Origin: CAZSXS01 sp964611385
GTDB lineage: Bacteria; Bacillota; Clostridia; Lachnospirales; CAYPQA01
Direction of reading: 5' to 3'
Length of the DNA stretch: 27,058 nucleotides
Assembly: GCA_964611385.1 (NCBI GenBank)
Contig: CAZSXS010000054.1
Coordinates: 1-27,058, forward strand
Shown here: positions 1 through 7,072 of the stretch, one piece after another
How positions within the stretch are numbered: position 1 is the stretch's first letter
Layout: each line of letters opens with the position of its first letter
The notes under the pieces: model-generated
Database searches by the model: none
What the model saw: only the letters and a program-made list of their open reading frames with translations
What the model was told of the DNA's origin: nothing
Made by a program: the position numbers and the translations under genes

Positions 1-70
1 GGGGGTCTGGGGGAGGGAGGCGGAAAACTTTTTTCGCCGGTTGTAAAAAGTTTTCCGCCTCCCTCCCCCA
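1..70. repeat. Dispersed hairpin element, copy 1
   Basis: A perfect 26-bp inverted repeat (8-33 with 45-70) surrounds an 11-base spacer. The inner part, GGAAAAC followed by a T run, then TCGCCG in the loop, then an A run and GTTTTCC, is shared with the copies near 13609-13650 and 15371-15435. The outer purine-rich arm differs from the other copies but stays fully complementary. Bases 1-7 (gggggtc) resemble the end of the upstream hairpin seen in copies 3 and 4, so this copy probably begins before the window. It lies 41 bases upstream of iorB. It lacks a clean T tract after the stem, so it is not a standard intrinsic terminator. Confidence 0.85.
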
Positions 71-110
71 GGATTTTCATTTTTTAGCAGTAAAACTGCA
101 ACTGGAGGTT

Positions 111-683
111 ATGATGAATATTTTAATTGTTGGCGTCGGCGGACAGGGTACCCTTCTGGCTAGCCGTATTATCGGCCGTCTGGCCGTGGACGCAGGCCTG
201 GACGTGAAAATGTCTGAGGTCCATGGTATGTCCCAAAGAGGGGGTAGCGTCGTTACCTATGTCCGCTTTGATAAAACCGTATTCTCGCCCCTTATTGCAA
301 AAGGCTCGGCTGATGTGATCCTAGCCTTTGAGGAGCTGGAAACTTACCGATACATAGACTACTTGAAGGAGGGCGGCATGATCATTGCTAATGAGCAGAA
401 AATTATGCCCATGCCCGTCATTACCGGTGTCCAAACCTACCCCGAGGGCTTGCTGGAGCGTATCAAGAATAAAGGCCTGAAACTGATTCACCTGGATGCC
501 TTGGAGGCAGCCCGCCAGGCCGGAAACGAAAAGACGGTTAATGTGGTTTTACTTGGGCTTTTGGCAAAGGTTCTTGGGGAAAGCTTTAGCCGTGAGGCTT
601 GGCTTGCAGCCTTGAAGGCGACCGTTCCAGAAAAGGTCTTGCCCGTGAACCTGAAAGCATTTGATATAGGATATGGTGAATGA
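111..683 (+). CDS. iorB: Indolepyruvate:ferredoxin oxidoreductase beta subunit
   Basis: This is the small subunit of the enzyme that oxidatively decarboxylates aryl-pyruvates (from Trp, Phe, Tyr) to aryl-acetyl-CoA with reduction of ferredoxin in the cytoplasm. The 190-residue product matches the usual length of IorB and the gamma domain of 2-oxoacid:ferredoxin oxidoreductases. Near the N-terminus it has the glycine-rich VGVGGQGTLLASRIIG segment, followed by SEVHGMSQRGGSVVTYVR, which is typical of the family. Translation can start at 111 or 114 (two adjacent ATG codons) behind GGAGGT. paaK follows 13 bases later, and the next gene is an ACT protein, a familiar clostridial/archaeal arrangement. 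The alpha subunit IorA, which carries thiamine diphosphate and Fe-S clusters, is not in the window and may lie just upstream. Identity is firm; substrate range is inferred from the family. Confidence 0.93.
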   Translation: MMNILIVGVGGQGTLLASRIIGRLAVDAGLDVKMSEVHGMSQRGGSVVTYVRFDKTVFSPLIAKGSADVILAFEELETYRYIDYLKEGGMIIANEQKIMPMPVITGVQTYPEGLLERIKNKGLKLIHLDALEAARQAGNEKTVNVVLLGLLAKVLGESFSREAWLAALKATVPEKVLPVNLKAFDIGYGE

Positions 684-696
684 ATAGGAGGACAGT

Positions 697-1995
697 ATGG
701 AAAAGTACTGGAATGAGTCTGTAGAAAGAATGTCCCGTGACGAACTGCATACAATACAGACGGAACGACTGATTGAAACCGTTGAAAGAGTCTACACCAA
801 TGTGCCCTACTATAGGGCCAAAATGCAGGACAAAGGAATCTTGCCGGGCGATATCAAAACCCTAGAGGACTTGGATAAGCTTCCCTATACCACCAAGCAG
901 GACTTAAGAGAAACCTATCCCTATGGGCTTTTTGCTACCCCCATGGAAAATATCGTCCGTGTCCATGCCTCCAGCGGTACCACAGGCAAGCAGACCGTTG
1001 TGGGCTACACGGCGAAGGATATTTCCATATGGAGCGAATGTATGGCCCGCTGCCTCACCATGGCAGGCGGGGATCGGAAGTCCTTTGTTCAGGTTTGCTA
1101 TGGTTACGGCTTGTTTACCGGGGGACTGGGGGCGCACTATGGCACCGAGCGCATAGGCGCAACGGCTATTCCGGCTTCCGTAGGGAATACAGCCAGACAG
1201 CTGACCATCATGCAGGACTTCGGTACCACTATACTCTGTTGTACTCCCTCCTATGCCCTGTACCTAGCAGAAGCCATAGAAGAAGCCGGCTGCAAGGATA
1301 AGCTGCAGTTGAAAGCTGGTGTCTTTGGCGCGGAGCCTTGGAGCGACAACATGAGGAAGGAAATTGAAGCTAGGCTGGGGCTTCGGGCTCACGATATTTA
1401 CGGTCTTAGTGAAATTATGGGGCCGGGTGTATCCCAAGACTGCTATGCGCAAAAGGGTCTGCATGTTTGGGAGGATTACTTCATTCCTGAGATTATTGGG
1501 GAAAACGGACAAAACTTACCCAATAACACCTACGGCGAGTTAGTGTTCACAACGATCTGCAAGGAAGGCTTCCCCCTCCTTCGCTACAGAACCCGCGACA
1601 TCTCGGCGCTAAACTATGAAAAGTGCGAATGCGGAAGAACCCATGTTCGTATGGAAAAGCCGAGAGGCAGAAGCGACGACATGCTGATTATCCGTGGAGT
1701 CAATGTGTTCCCCTCTCAGATTGAAAGCGTTCTGTTGGAGATCGGTGAGGCTTCACCTCATTATCAGATCATTGTTGAAAGAAAGTCGAACCTGGACTCC
1801 ATTACCGTTGAAATTGAGGTATCCGAAAGCATGTTCTCTGACTATGTGAAGGGGCTGGAGGATCTGGAAGGCAGTATCCGTAAGAAGATTGAAAGCGTCT
1901 TAGGCCTGGCCTGCAAGGTGCGCCTGGTGGAGCCGAAGACCATAGCAAGAAGCGAAGGCAAGGCAAAAAGGGTTATTGATAAGAGACAGTTATAG
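697..1995 (+). CDS. paaK: Phenylacetate-CoA ligase family protein
   Basis: This ANL-superfamily AMP-forming ligase activates phenylacetate or related aryl acetates to the CoA thioester with ATP. At 432 residues it has full family length. The phosphate-binding motif HASSGTTGKQT lies around residues 90-100, followed by the adenylate-binding YGLSEIMGPGVSQDC and the YRTRDIS hinge region. The C-terminal lid carries RGRSDDMLIIRGVNVFPSQIE and ends with a lysine-containing EGKAKRVIDKR segment, the usual place of the catalytic lysine. The ATG follows a GGAGGACAGT ribosome binding site, 13 bases after iorB. Together with IorAB, PaaK would interconvert aryl acetate, aryl-acetyl-CoA and aryl-pyruvate in amino-acid fermentation. 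In anaerobes the same gene cluster is often annotated simply as 'phenylacetate-CoA ligase'; the real aryl acid cannot be read from the sequence. Confidence 0.93.
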   Translation: MEKYWNESVERMSRDELHTIQTERLIETVERVYTNVPYYRAKMQDKGILPGDIKTLEDLDKLPYTTKQDLRETYPYGLFATPMENIVRVHASSGTTGKQTVVGYTAKDISIWSECMARCLTMAGGDRKSFVQVCYGYGLFTGGLGAHYGTERIGATAIPASVGNTARQLTIMQDFGTTILCCTPSYALYLAEAIEEAGCKDKLQLKAGVFGAEPWSDNMRKEIEARLGLRAHDIYGLSEIMGPGVSQDCYAQKGLHVWEDYFIPEIIGENGQNLPNNTYGELVFTTICKEGFPLLRYRTRDISALNYEKCECGRTHVRMEKPRGRSDDMLIIRGVNVFPSQIESVLLEIGEASPHYQIIVERKSNLDSITVEIEVSESMFSDYVKGLEDLEGSIRKKIESVLGLACKVRLVEPKTIARSEGKAKRVIDKRQL

Positions 1996-2038
1996 AATTG
2001 AAAAGGAAGAGCGGCTGCCGCCGCAGATGGAGGTATTT

Positions 2039-2476
2039 ATGATAAAACAGATTTCCGCTTTTATCGAAAACAAGCCGGGACGTTTGGCAGAGGTTACAGG
2101 ATTTTTGGCTGATGCCGGTATCAGTATTCATGCGCTCTCCATTGCTGACACCACTGATTTTGGCATTCTGCGTATGATCGTAGGTAATCCAGAGCTGGCC
2201 CGGGACGTACTCAAGAAAAACGGGTTGACGGTTAAGGTCACCGATGTATGTGCCGTAGCCGTGGAAAATCAAGCCGGAAGCCTTCACAAGCTTCTTTGCG
2301 AGCTGGAACGGGTAGATATAGCCATTGAGTATATGTATGCTTTCACCAGCCGCTCCAGCAGGCACGAAGCCATGATCATACTACGCTTGGCCAATCAGGA
2401 AAAGGTGATTCACAAGCTGAAGGAATGCAACATTCAGATTGTTGAGGACGATATCTTTGAGTTGATTGAAGAGTAG
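2039..2476 (+). CDS. Tandem ACT-domain protein
   Basis: A 145-residue protein with two ACT-type halves: IKQISAFIENKPGRLAEVTGF at the N-terminus, and a second unit starting near residue 70 with AVAVENQAGSLHKLLCELE. ACT domains bind amino acids and regulate amino-acid enzymes. I chose the ATG at 2039 because it sits behind GGAGGTATTT and the protein then begins at the conserved ACT strand; an upstream in-frame start at 1976 would overlap paaK and add unlike sequence. It is the third gene of the iorB-paaK operon, 43 bases after paaK, so an aromatic amino acid is a reasonable guess for its ligand. A hairpin follows 44 bases after the stop. Family is firm; ligand is inferred. Confidence 0.88.
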   Translation: MIKQISAFIENKPGRLAEVTGFLADAGISIHALSIADTTDFGILRMIVGNPELARDVLKKNGLTVKVTDVCAVAVENQAGSLHKLLCELERVDIAIEYMYAFTSRSSRHEAMIILRLANQEKVIHKLKECNIQIVEDDIFELIEE

Positions 2477-2519
2477 GTCACCGTAAGCTTAAATTTGAAT
2501 ACATGATGCGAAACAAAAA

Positions 2520-2562
2520 GGGCGGTGCAGCACCCAGTAAAGAGGGTAAATGCACCGCCTTA
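2520..2562 (+). terminator. Hairpin at end of the iorB-paaK-ACT operon
   Basis: GGCGGTGCA (2521-2529) pairs perfectly with TGCACCGCC (2551-2559). An inner ACCC/GGGT pair can form within the 21-base loop. It lies 44 bases after the ACT stop codon, so an operon-end role is likely, but only TTAA follows rather than a T run, so termination efficiency is uncertain. Confidence 0.5.
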
Positions 2563-2659
2563 ACTCTGTCCATTTATCGTTCAGTTTTTTTCGAGATGAA
2601 TCTGACAAGATGTTTGAGCAAAGAAAGAAAGCTGTACTTAGCCAACTGATTTATTTGTA

Positions 2660-3031
2660 ATGTTTAGGTTAATGAAAAGTAGAATTAGTCTTATCAAAGA
2701 CAATAGCAATAAGAAACGATCCACGAAAGCCTTTATGCCATTTTTGGTATCGGTATCCTTTTATATTTTACTTATTTGGATTGCTATTTATAATAGAAGC
2801 TATGCAGAAAAACTCACAATGGAACGGTTGATTATGGAGAAAAGTCTCAAGGTAAATGAGGTAATTACAGATTTACTTTATAAGACTCATGCCCTTTCTG
2901 CCCTTGTCCTCCAAAGCAATGGTTAAATACTGGACTTTGAACGAGTTGCAGCAACCAAAGCCCTTTACAGAGCAAAAAAAGAAGGAAGAAACAGGAGCGT
3001 GTTTTATGATGATATTGCAGGTTCTTTTTAA
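2660..3031 (+). pseudogene. Decayed GGDEF (diguanylate cyclase) gene
   Basis: The first 88 codons encode a basic N-terminus, one membrane segment (FLVSVSFYILLIWIAIY) and the start of a periplasmic region ending SALVLQSNG before a TAA at 2924. The same frame continues past that stop as ILDFERVAA and then ATKALYRAKKEGRNRSVFYDD to a second stop at 3029. ALYRAKKEGRNR is the characteristic C-terminal end of GGDEF domains. The body of the domain, including the GG[D/E]EF loop, is absent, so a large in-frame deletion has joined the sensor region to the domain's tail, and a nonsense codon is also present. No active cyclase can be made. No good ribosome binding site precedes the ATG. Confidence in the GGDEF assignment rests on the tail motif and the membrane-anchored N-terminus. 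Confidence 0.8.
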
Positions 3032-3127
3032 ACATGGATCTTTAGTCGATTCACTGACATAGCTGTACTCAGTCTCTTAAACATTTTTCAAGTCGCCATC
3101 ATTCAACGCAGATCAATTCTATCTTTT

Positions 3128-3206
3128 TGAGCGGCGGCTTTGCAAAGCTGAATGTGACTGAGTAAAGGCGGTGTTCTTACCCTCTCTGGGAAGTATACGC
3201 CGCTCA
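3128..3206. other. Foldable non-coding segment, possible structured RNA
   Basis: TGAGCGGCG (3128-3136) pairs perfectly with CGCCGCTCA (3198-3206). Inside are the 12-base palindrome GCTTTGCAAAGC (3137-3148) and a second hairpin, CTT-A-CCC with GGG-AAG (3176-3193, loop TCTCT). The whole can be drawn as a three-way junction. On the plus strand it lies 13 bases before an intrinsic terminator, a riboswitch-like arrangement, but no plus-strand gene follows. It does not match the conserved cores of the riboswitches I can recall. It could be a relic of regulation once attached to a lost neighbour. Confidence 0.35.
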
Positions 3207-3217
3207 TGAATGTCCAA

Positions 3218-3256
3218 TAAAAAACACCGAGTTGATTGTCTCCCGGTGTTTTTTTG
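3218..3256. terminator. Bidirectional intrinsic terminator
   Basis: AAAAACACCG (3220-3229) pairs with CGGTGTTTTT (3244-3253), with a T run on the plus strand and an equivalent A run (T run on the other strand) at the left. It lies 39 bases beyond the stop of the minus-strand mannosidase gene, which it should terminate, and can also stop plus-strand transcripts from the GGDEF remnant. Confidence 0.85.
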
Positions 3257-3294
3257 TCTGTATCATGATAAAAACTTTCCGACCAATTCATTGA

Positions 3295-6012
3295 TTAATC
3301 ACCAATGCTGATTGTTCTCAATTCAAAAGCCTTTATTTGAATCCAAAGGCTTTGATTGCCTATTCTCAACGTCGCTTCTGTGTCTCGCCCTTGAGTTTCC
3401 AGGATACGGATGATCCCGTTGGGCTTAACAGAGGTGATGATGAGATTATCGCAATCCAGTGAGAGGAAGCTGTGCTCTGGCGGAAGCGTACGAGCGTCTT
3501 TAGCCGGGCTAGTGCTGAGAGGAATCAAGGGCATAGCGAGACTGTGGGCAGCTTGGTAAGCGCTCTGCAAGTTATCAATGAGGCAAACGGCAAAATGGAA
3601 ACTGCGCTGCCCCAGCTCAGGATACTTGTCGGGGCCCTTGCTTGCCCGCAGCAACTTAAGACTGATGCTGTTCTTTTCGCAGCGATAGCCGTAGTTTGTA
3701 CTGGCTGTCAACATCAAGCGGCTGCTCTCTTCTGCTCTGTCCGCAATGACAAAAGAATTGCCGCAGAAATCCAGAGCGGCTTGACGTCTTTTGATGGTTC
3801 CGGCGGGAATATCATAGAGGTATCCGTCGGCAGGATAGGCATGAGACAGGGTGTAAGCCAATTGAGGAATCCGATCAGAAGGTGTTTCCAGAAAAGTGCA
3901 GTTGACCGAATAGACCAGATTGCTGTCGCCTTCGTTCAGGGCAATCTTCAGCTCTAGCTCAGAGCGCCCGAAGGAGGCCCGAAGCTGGAGATACTGATGT
4001 AAGCCGCCTGTTTGATATTGTAATAGGTTGAATTCTTTGATTTCATTTTCCTTCATCAGCCGACCGACCACCCAGGCATTTCCACCTGTATTGGCATCCT
4101 CCTCCAGAAGCGTAAAGATTCCTGTTTCCTCTTTACAAAACTCCATCCCAGTATCTTTATTAATGAAGGAACTCAGTCGAAAATGCCTTGGATCGAAGCT
4201 CGCCTTGACCTTCTTGTTCTCCAGAACGTAGGGGCGCTGCTCTTCCTTGGGGGGTAAGTTTTCCAGTACTAGCTTGTAGTCCAGGGCAATTTTATCGATT
4301 TCATCCAGGCCGTAATTTTGTTTTTGGGTAAGAAGATAGCTATTGTAGCCGAAAGCACCTACTTGACAGAATACATAGAGCCGAATGTAAAAATGCCCCC
4401 ATTCCTCACTGAAAGCCTTTTTGATAACTTGATGAGGGACAAGATTTCCTTTAGAATCATAAATGACCAGGGTGTCTATGTTTTCGTTGTAGTCCCATAA
4501 AAGCACCTCGGCGACTTCCTCCCGGGCGAACTGACTGGGGTTAAAAACATGAAACACACGATTTTTGGATACGGACTTTTCTGGAATACCCGTACTGTGA
4601 AGCTTTTCCACGAACATCCCAGCACCTGCTCCAAAAGAAAAGTTATAGGCCTCGGGTTCGCAGTCCTTCCAAAATCCGGAGGTATCAATGGCCTTGGCCA
4701 ACGCTTCCAGGCTTAAAGCACGAACGGTATTGGATGCAGCCATGGCCTGCTGAAAGAGTCCAAGAGCGTAGTCCTTGACCTCAGGTGTACAGGAGCCAGG
4801 TAAGATATCATGAAACTGGTTAGATAGTGTTTTTTTCCACGCCTCGTCCAGTAAGGACTGACGCAGATGATCAGCAGCAAATCGGCTTGAAAGCGTATTG
4901 AAAAGCTCTGCTTGAAAAAGCATGGACTCAGCGTTTTTGTGCGCTGCCTTAATACGGCTCTGACTGGTATAGCAACCGGTGAAGATGGGGTTTATCTCAT
5001 TGTGAACAAGGGGGAAGTGGTGGCTTTGCTGACTGAGCAGTTCAAAGTAAGCGTGATAAGTTCCAAAATAAAGCTTTGGAAACAAAGGCCAATTCATCAT
5101 ATCCAAGGCTCGTTCCAGATCCCGGCGGGTAGGGCCGCCGCCATGATCCCCCACACCGTAGACCTTCATCATGGTGTTGACATGATTCGCATCACAAAAC
5201 TCCGGCACAGTCATAACCATATCGGCTTGGATTCTGGAATCGTACCAATGGGGTTCCTTATAGGCCAATACTTTTTTCCCAGAGTCCGCTTCCCAAAGGA
5301 AAATCGGCTTTGTGTTGATTTCCCCTCGGCAAAAATAATAATAATCCACGCCGCAATGCTGAAGAATTTCTGGTAAGTTTTTACTATGCCCAAAAGTATC
5401 CGGCTCAAAGCCGACCTTCAAGCTTTCCGGTGCGACATCAAAGAGCTTGGAGAGATAAGTCTTGGCATAAAAGCTTTGCATGACCAGGCTTTCGGTACCA
5501 GGCATATTTTTATCTGACTCGACCCAGCTGGAAGCTAAAAGCTCCCAACGCCCCTGATGGACGTAATTCTTAATCTTTTCTAGCAATTCGGGGGCATACT
5601 TCTCGACGATTTCATAGGCCAAAGCGGAGGACTGGGAATAGACAAAATCCGGGTACTCGTCTAGCAGATTCAGCATAGTGGAAAAGGTATTGATCACAAC
5701 GCTAACCGTCTCATCGTAGCCCCACAAAAAATTCAAATCAATATGGGAATGAGAAGCCAAAAGCAAGGAGTAAGACTTACAGTCCTCAGCCATTGGTTGC
5801 ATCAGTTCTTCGCAGTGTTTTACAAACGCTTCATTCACAGGTCCTTCATGCGCCGCAAGCACAGAAAGGGCCTTTTCCAGTGGCTCCAGGTCCCCCTTCT
5901 TACAGAGCAAAACCCGATACGCATAGGCCATTTCCGCCACAAGTCTTTCGCCCCAGGGGTTGTTGGCATACTGATCCTTCAATTCAGATATCGTTTTAAA
6001 TAAGGTTTTCAT
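3295..6012 (-). CDS. GH38 family alpha-mannosidase
   Basis: A 905-residue cytoplasmic glycoside hydrolase family 38 enzyme (no signal peptide) that releases alpha-linked mannose from imported oligosaccharides with retention. The metal-binding motif SHSHIDLNFLWGYDE is at residues 87-101 (H90 and D92). FEPDTFGHS at 202-210 places the likely catalytic nucleophile at D205, and the conserved GVGDHGGGPTRRDLE follows at 286-300. The C-terminal beta-sandwich domains complete a normal family length. Its ATG overlaps the stop of the preceding permease gene (ATGA at 6009-6012), indicating translational coupling, so it is the last gene of the transporter operon. That context implies that the ABC importer brings in mannose-containing oligosaccharides. 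Some bacterial GH38 enzymes act on other alpha-mannosyl conjugates; linkage specificity cannot be read here. Confidence 0.93.
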   Translation of the reverse strand: MKTLFKTISELKDQYANNPWGERLVAEMAYAYRVLLCKKGDLEPLEKALSVLAAHEGPVNEAFVKHCEELMQPMAEDCKSYSLLLASHSHIDLNFLWGYDETVSVVINTFSTMLNLLDEYPDFVYSQSSALAYEIVEKYAPELLEKIKNYVHQGRWELLASSWVESDKNMPGTESLVMQSFYAKTYLSKLFDVAPESLKVGFEPDTFGHSKNLPEILQHCGVDYYYFCRGEINTKPIFLWEADSGKKVLAYKEPHWYDSRIQADMVMTVPEFCDANHVNTMMKVYGVGDHGGGPTRRDLERALDMMNWPLFPKLYFGTYHAYFELLSQQSHHFPLVHNEINPIFTGCYTSQSRIKAAHKNAESMLFQAELFNTLSSRFAADHLRQSLLDEAWKKTLSNQFHDILPGSCTPEVKDYALGLFQQAMAASNTVRALSLEALAKAIDTSGFWKDCEPEAYNFSFGAGAGMFVEKLHSTGIPEKSVSKNRVFHVFNPSQFAREEVAEVLLWDYNENIDTLVIYDSKGNLVPHQVIKKAFSEEWGHFYIRLYVFCQVGAFGYNSYLLTQKQNYGLDEIDKIALDYKLVLENLPPKEEQRPYVLENKKVKASFDPRHFRLSSFINKDTGMEFCKEETGIFTLLEEDANTGGNAWVVGRLMKENEIKEFNLLQYQTGGLHQYLQLRASFGRSELELKIALNEGDSNLVYSVNCTFLETPSDRIPQLAYTLSHAYPADGYLYDIPAGTIKRRQAALDFCGNSFVIADRAEESSRLMLTASTNYGYRCEKNSISLKLLRASKGPDKYPELGQRSFHFAVCLIDNLQSAYQAAHSLAMPLIPLSTSPAKDARTLPPEHSFLSLDCDNLIITSVKPNGIIRILETQGRDTEATLRIGNQSLWIQIKAFELRTISIGD

Positions 6013-6935
6013 TCTTTAACCGCCCCGATCATTACACCTTTTGCGAAATACTTCTGGATAAAGGGGTAAACCAGAATGATGGGTACAGTGGAAACGACAA
6101 TGGTGGCCATTTTGAGGGACTCACCAGTAACAGCGCGCTGTACGGAGTGAATGGGACCGGAGCTTTGCATCAGCTCTTGTACCTTTTGAGCCGCGGTTAG
6201 CATTTCCTGGAGTATGGTTTGAACGGGTTGTAAGTTTTTGTCAGTGACATAGTAAGCTCCGGAAAACCAGTCGTTCCAATGCCCTACGCCGTTAAATAAG
6301 CCGATAACAGCCAGCACCGGCTTGCTGAGCGGCATGTATATCCGCCAAAACACCATAAAGTCGTTGCAGCCGTCTAGCTTGGCTGATTCCTCCAAGTAAT
6401 AGCTAATGGTACTCGAAAAGAAGGTACGCATGATGACAATATTCCAGGCCGAATATAAACCAGGTAAAATGTAAATCCAAAAGCTGTTCAAAAGCTTGAT
6501 GTTTTTAAGCAAGAGATAATCGGGGATGGTGCCTCCGCGAAAAAGCATAGTGATTAGTAGAAAAATGGATAAAAAACTCTTGCCGGGCAAAGTCCTGGTG
6601 CGGAGTACATAGGCTGCCATGGCGGTCAAAAGCACGCTTGTGGAGGTTCCAATCACTGTGCGTGCGATGGTGATTTTGTAGCCGTTTAAGATTCGGTCGT
6701 CACTAAAGGTGGTCTTATAGTTTTCAAGGGACCAAACCCTGGGCCAGATGTAAATGCCGCCCCGCATGGCATCCTTTCCGTCGTTGAAGGATAAGGCAAG
6801 AATGTTCAGCAAAGGGTATAAGATGGAGAAGACCAAAAGGGTCAATATAAACAAATTCAAGCCATAAAAAATCTGTTCCAACAAAGAGCGTTTTATAAAG
6901 CTCTTTGTGCTTTCATCAAAATCCTCATTTTTCAT
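6009..6935 (-). CDS. Carbohydrate ABC transporter permease, LplC type
   Basis: An inner-membrane permease subunit of a CUT1-type sugar importer, 308 residues with about six membrane segments, the first being LNLFILTLLVFSILYPLLNI. The EAA loop that contacts the ATPase is visible as LEESAKLDGCNDFMVFWRIYMPLSKP in the C-terminal half (written here in two parts: LEESAKLDGCNDF then MVFWRIYMPLSKP). The C-terminus, FAKGVMIGAVKE, is typical of LplC/YtcP-like permeases. Its ATG is preceded by GGGAGGAACTGT. It lies 137 bases after the binding-protein gene and its stop overlaps the mannosidase start. No ATPase gene is present in the operon; in Firmicutes such importers commonly share an MsmX-type ATPase encoded elsewhere. 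Confidence 0.93.
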   Translation of the reverse strand: MKNEDFDESTKSFIKRSLLEQIFYGLNLFILTLLVFSILYPLLNILALSFNDGKDAMRGGIYIWPRVWSLENYKTTFSDDRILNGYKITIARTVIGTSTSVLLTAMAAYVLRTRTLPGKSFLSIFLLITMLFRGGTIPDYLLLKNIKLLNSFWIYILPGLYSAWNIVIMRTFFSSTISYYLEESAKLDGCNDFMVFWRIYMPLSKPVLAVIGLFNGVGHWNDWFSGAYYVTDKNLQPVQTILQEMLTAAQKVQELMQSSGPIHSVQRAVTGESLKMATIVVSTVPIILVYPFIQKYFAKGVMIGAVKE

Positions 6936-6974
6936 ACAGTTCCTCCCAGTGACGGCCTTTGCCGCTAGTATGCC

Positions 6975-7060
6975 TATATTCAGTCTCCCCGTGTGGCAGC
7001 TTTAAAAAGCTTAACGAGACTGAGGATAACAGAAAAGGGCGCACCTTCTCGCCCTTTTCC
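6975..7060 (-). promoter_or_regulatory. Structured spacer between binding-protein and permease genes
   Basis: On the minus strand, transcription meets GAAAAGGGCG pairing with CGCCCTTTTC (7032-7041 with 7050-7059), 14 bases after the binding-protein stop. This is followed by CAGTCTC/GAGACTG (arms at 6981-6987 and 7016-7022) enclosing an AGCTTT/AAAGCT hairpin. No strong T run follows the first stem. Such hairpins after a binding-protein gene often act as partial terminators or 3' stabilisers that raise binding protein over permease; that role is inferred. Confidence 0.5.
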
Positions 7061-7072
7061 GGTTCATTCTGC

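Noticed and set aside
8..70. Classical Rho-independent terminator at the left edge
   Set aside because: The stem is far longer than usual, recurs in the window with a fixed core, and lacks a T run after the stem, so I treat it as a dispersed element.
3128..3206. c-di-GMP riboswitch linked with the GGDEF remnant
   Set aside because: The AAAGC-type string is similar, but the conserved GEMM core and tetraloop receptor arrangement are not present.
3103..3291. 62-codon minus-strand open frame beyond the mannosidase gene
   Set aside because: It runs through the terminator hairpin and the foldable segment and lacks a ribosome binding site, so the frame is incidental.
3472..3957. 161-codon plus-strand frame inside the mannosidase gene
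   Set aside because: It is antisense to a well-supported GH38 gene, has no ribosome binding site and no recognisable motif.
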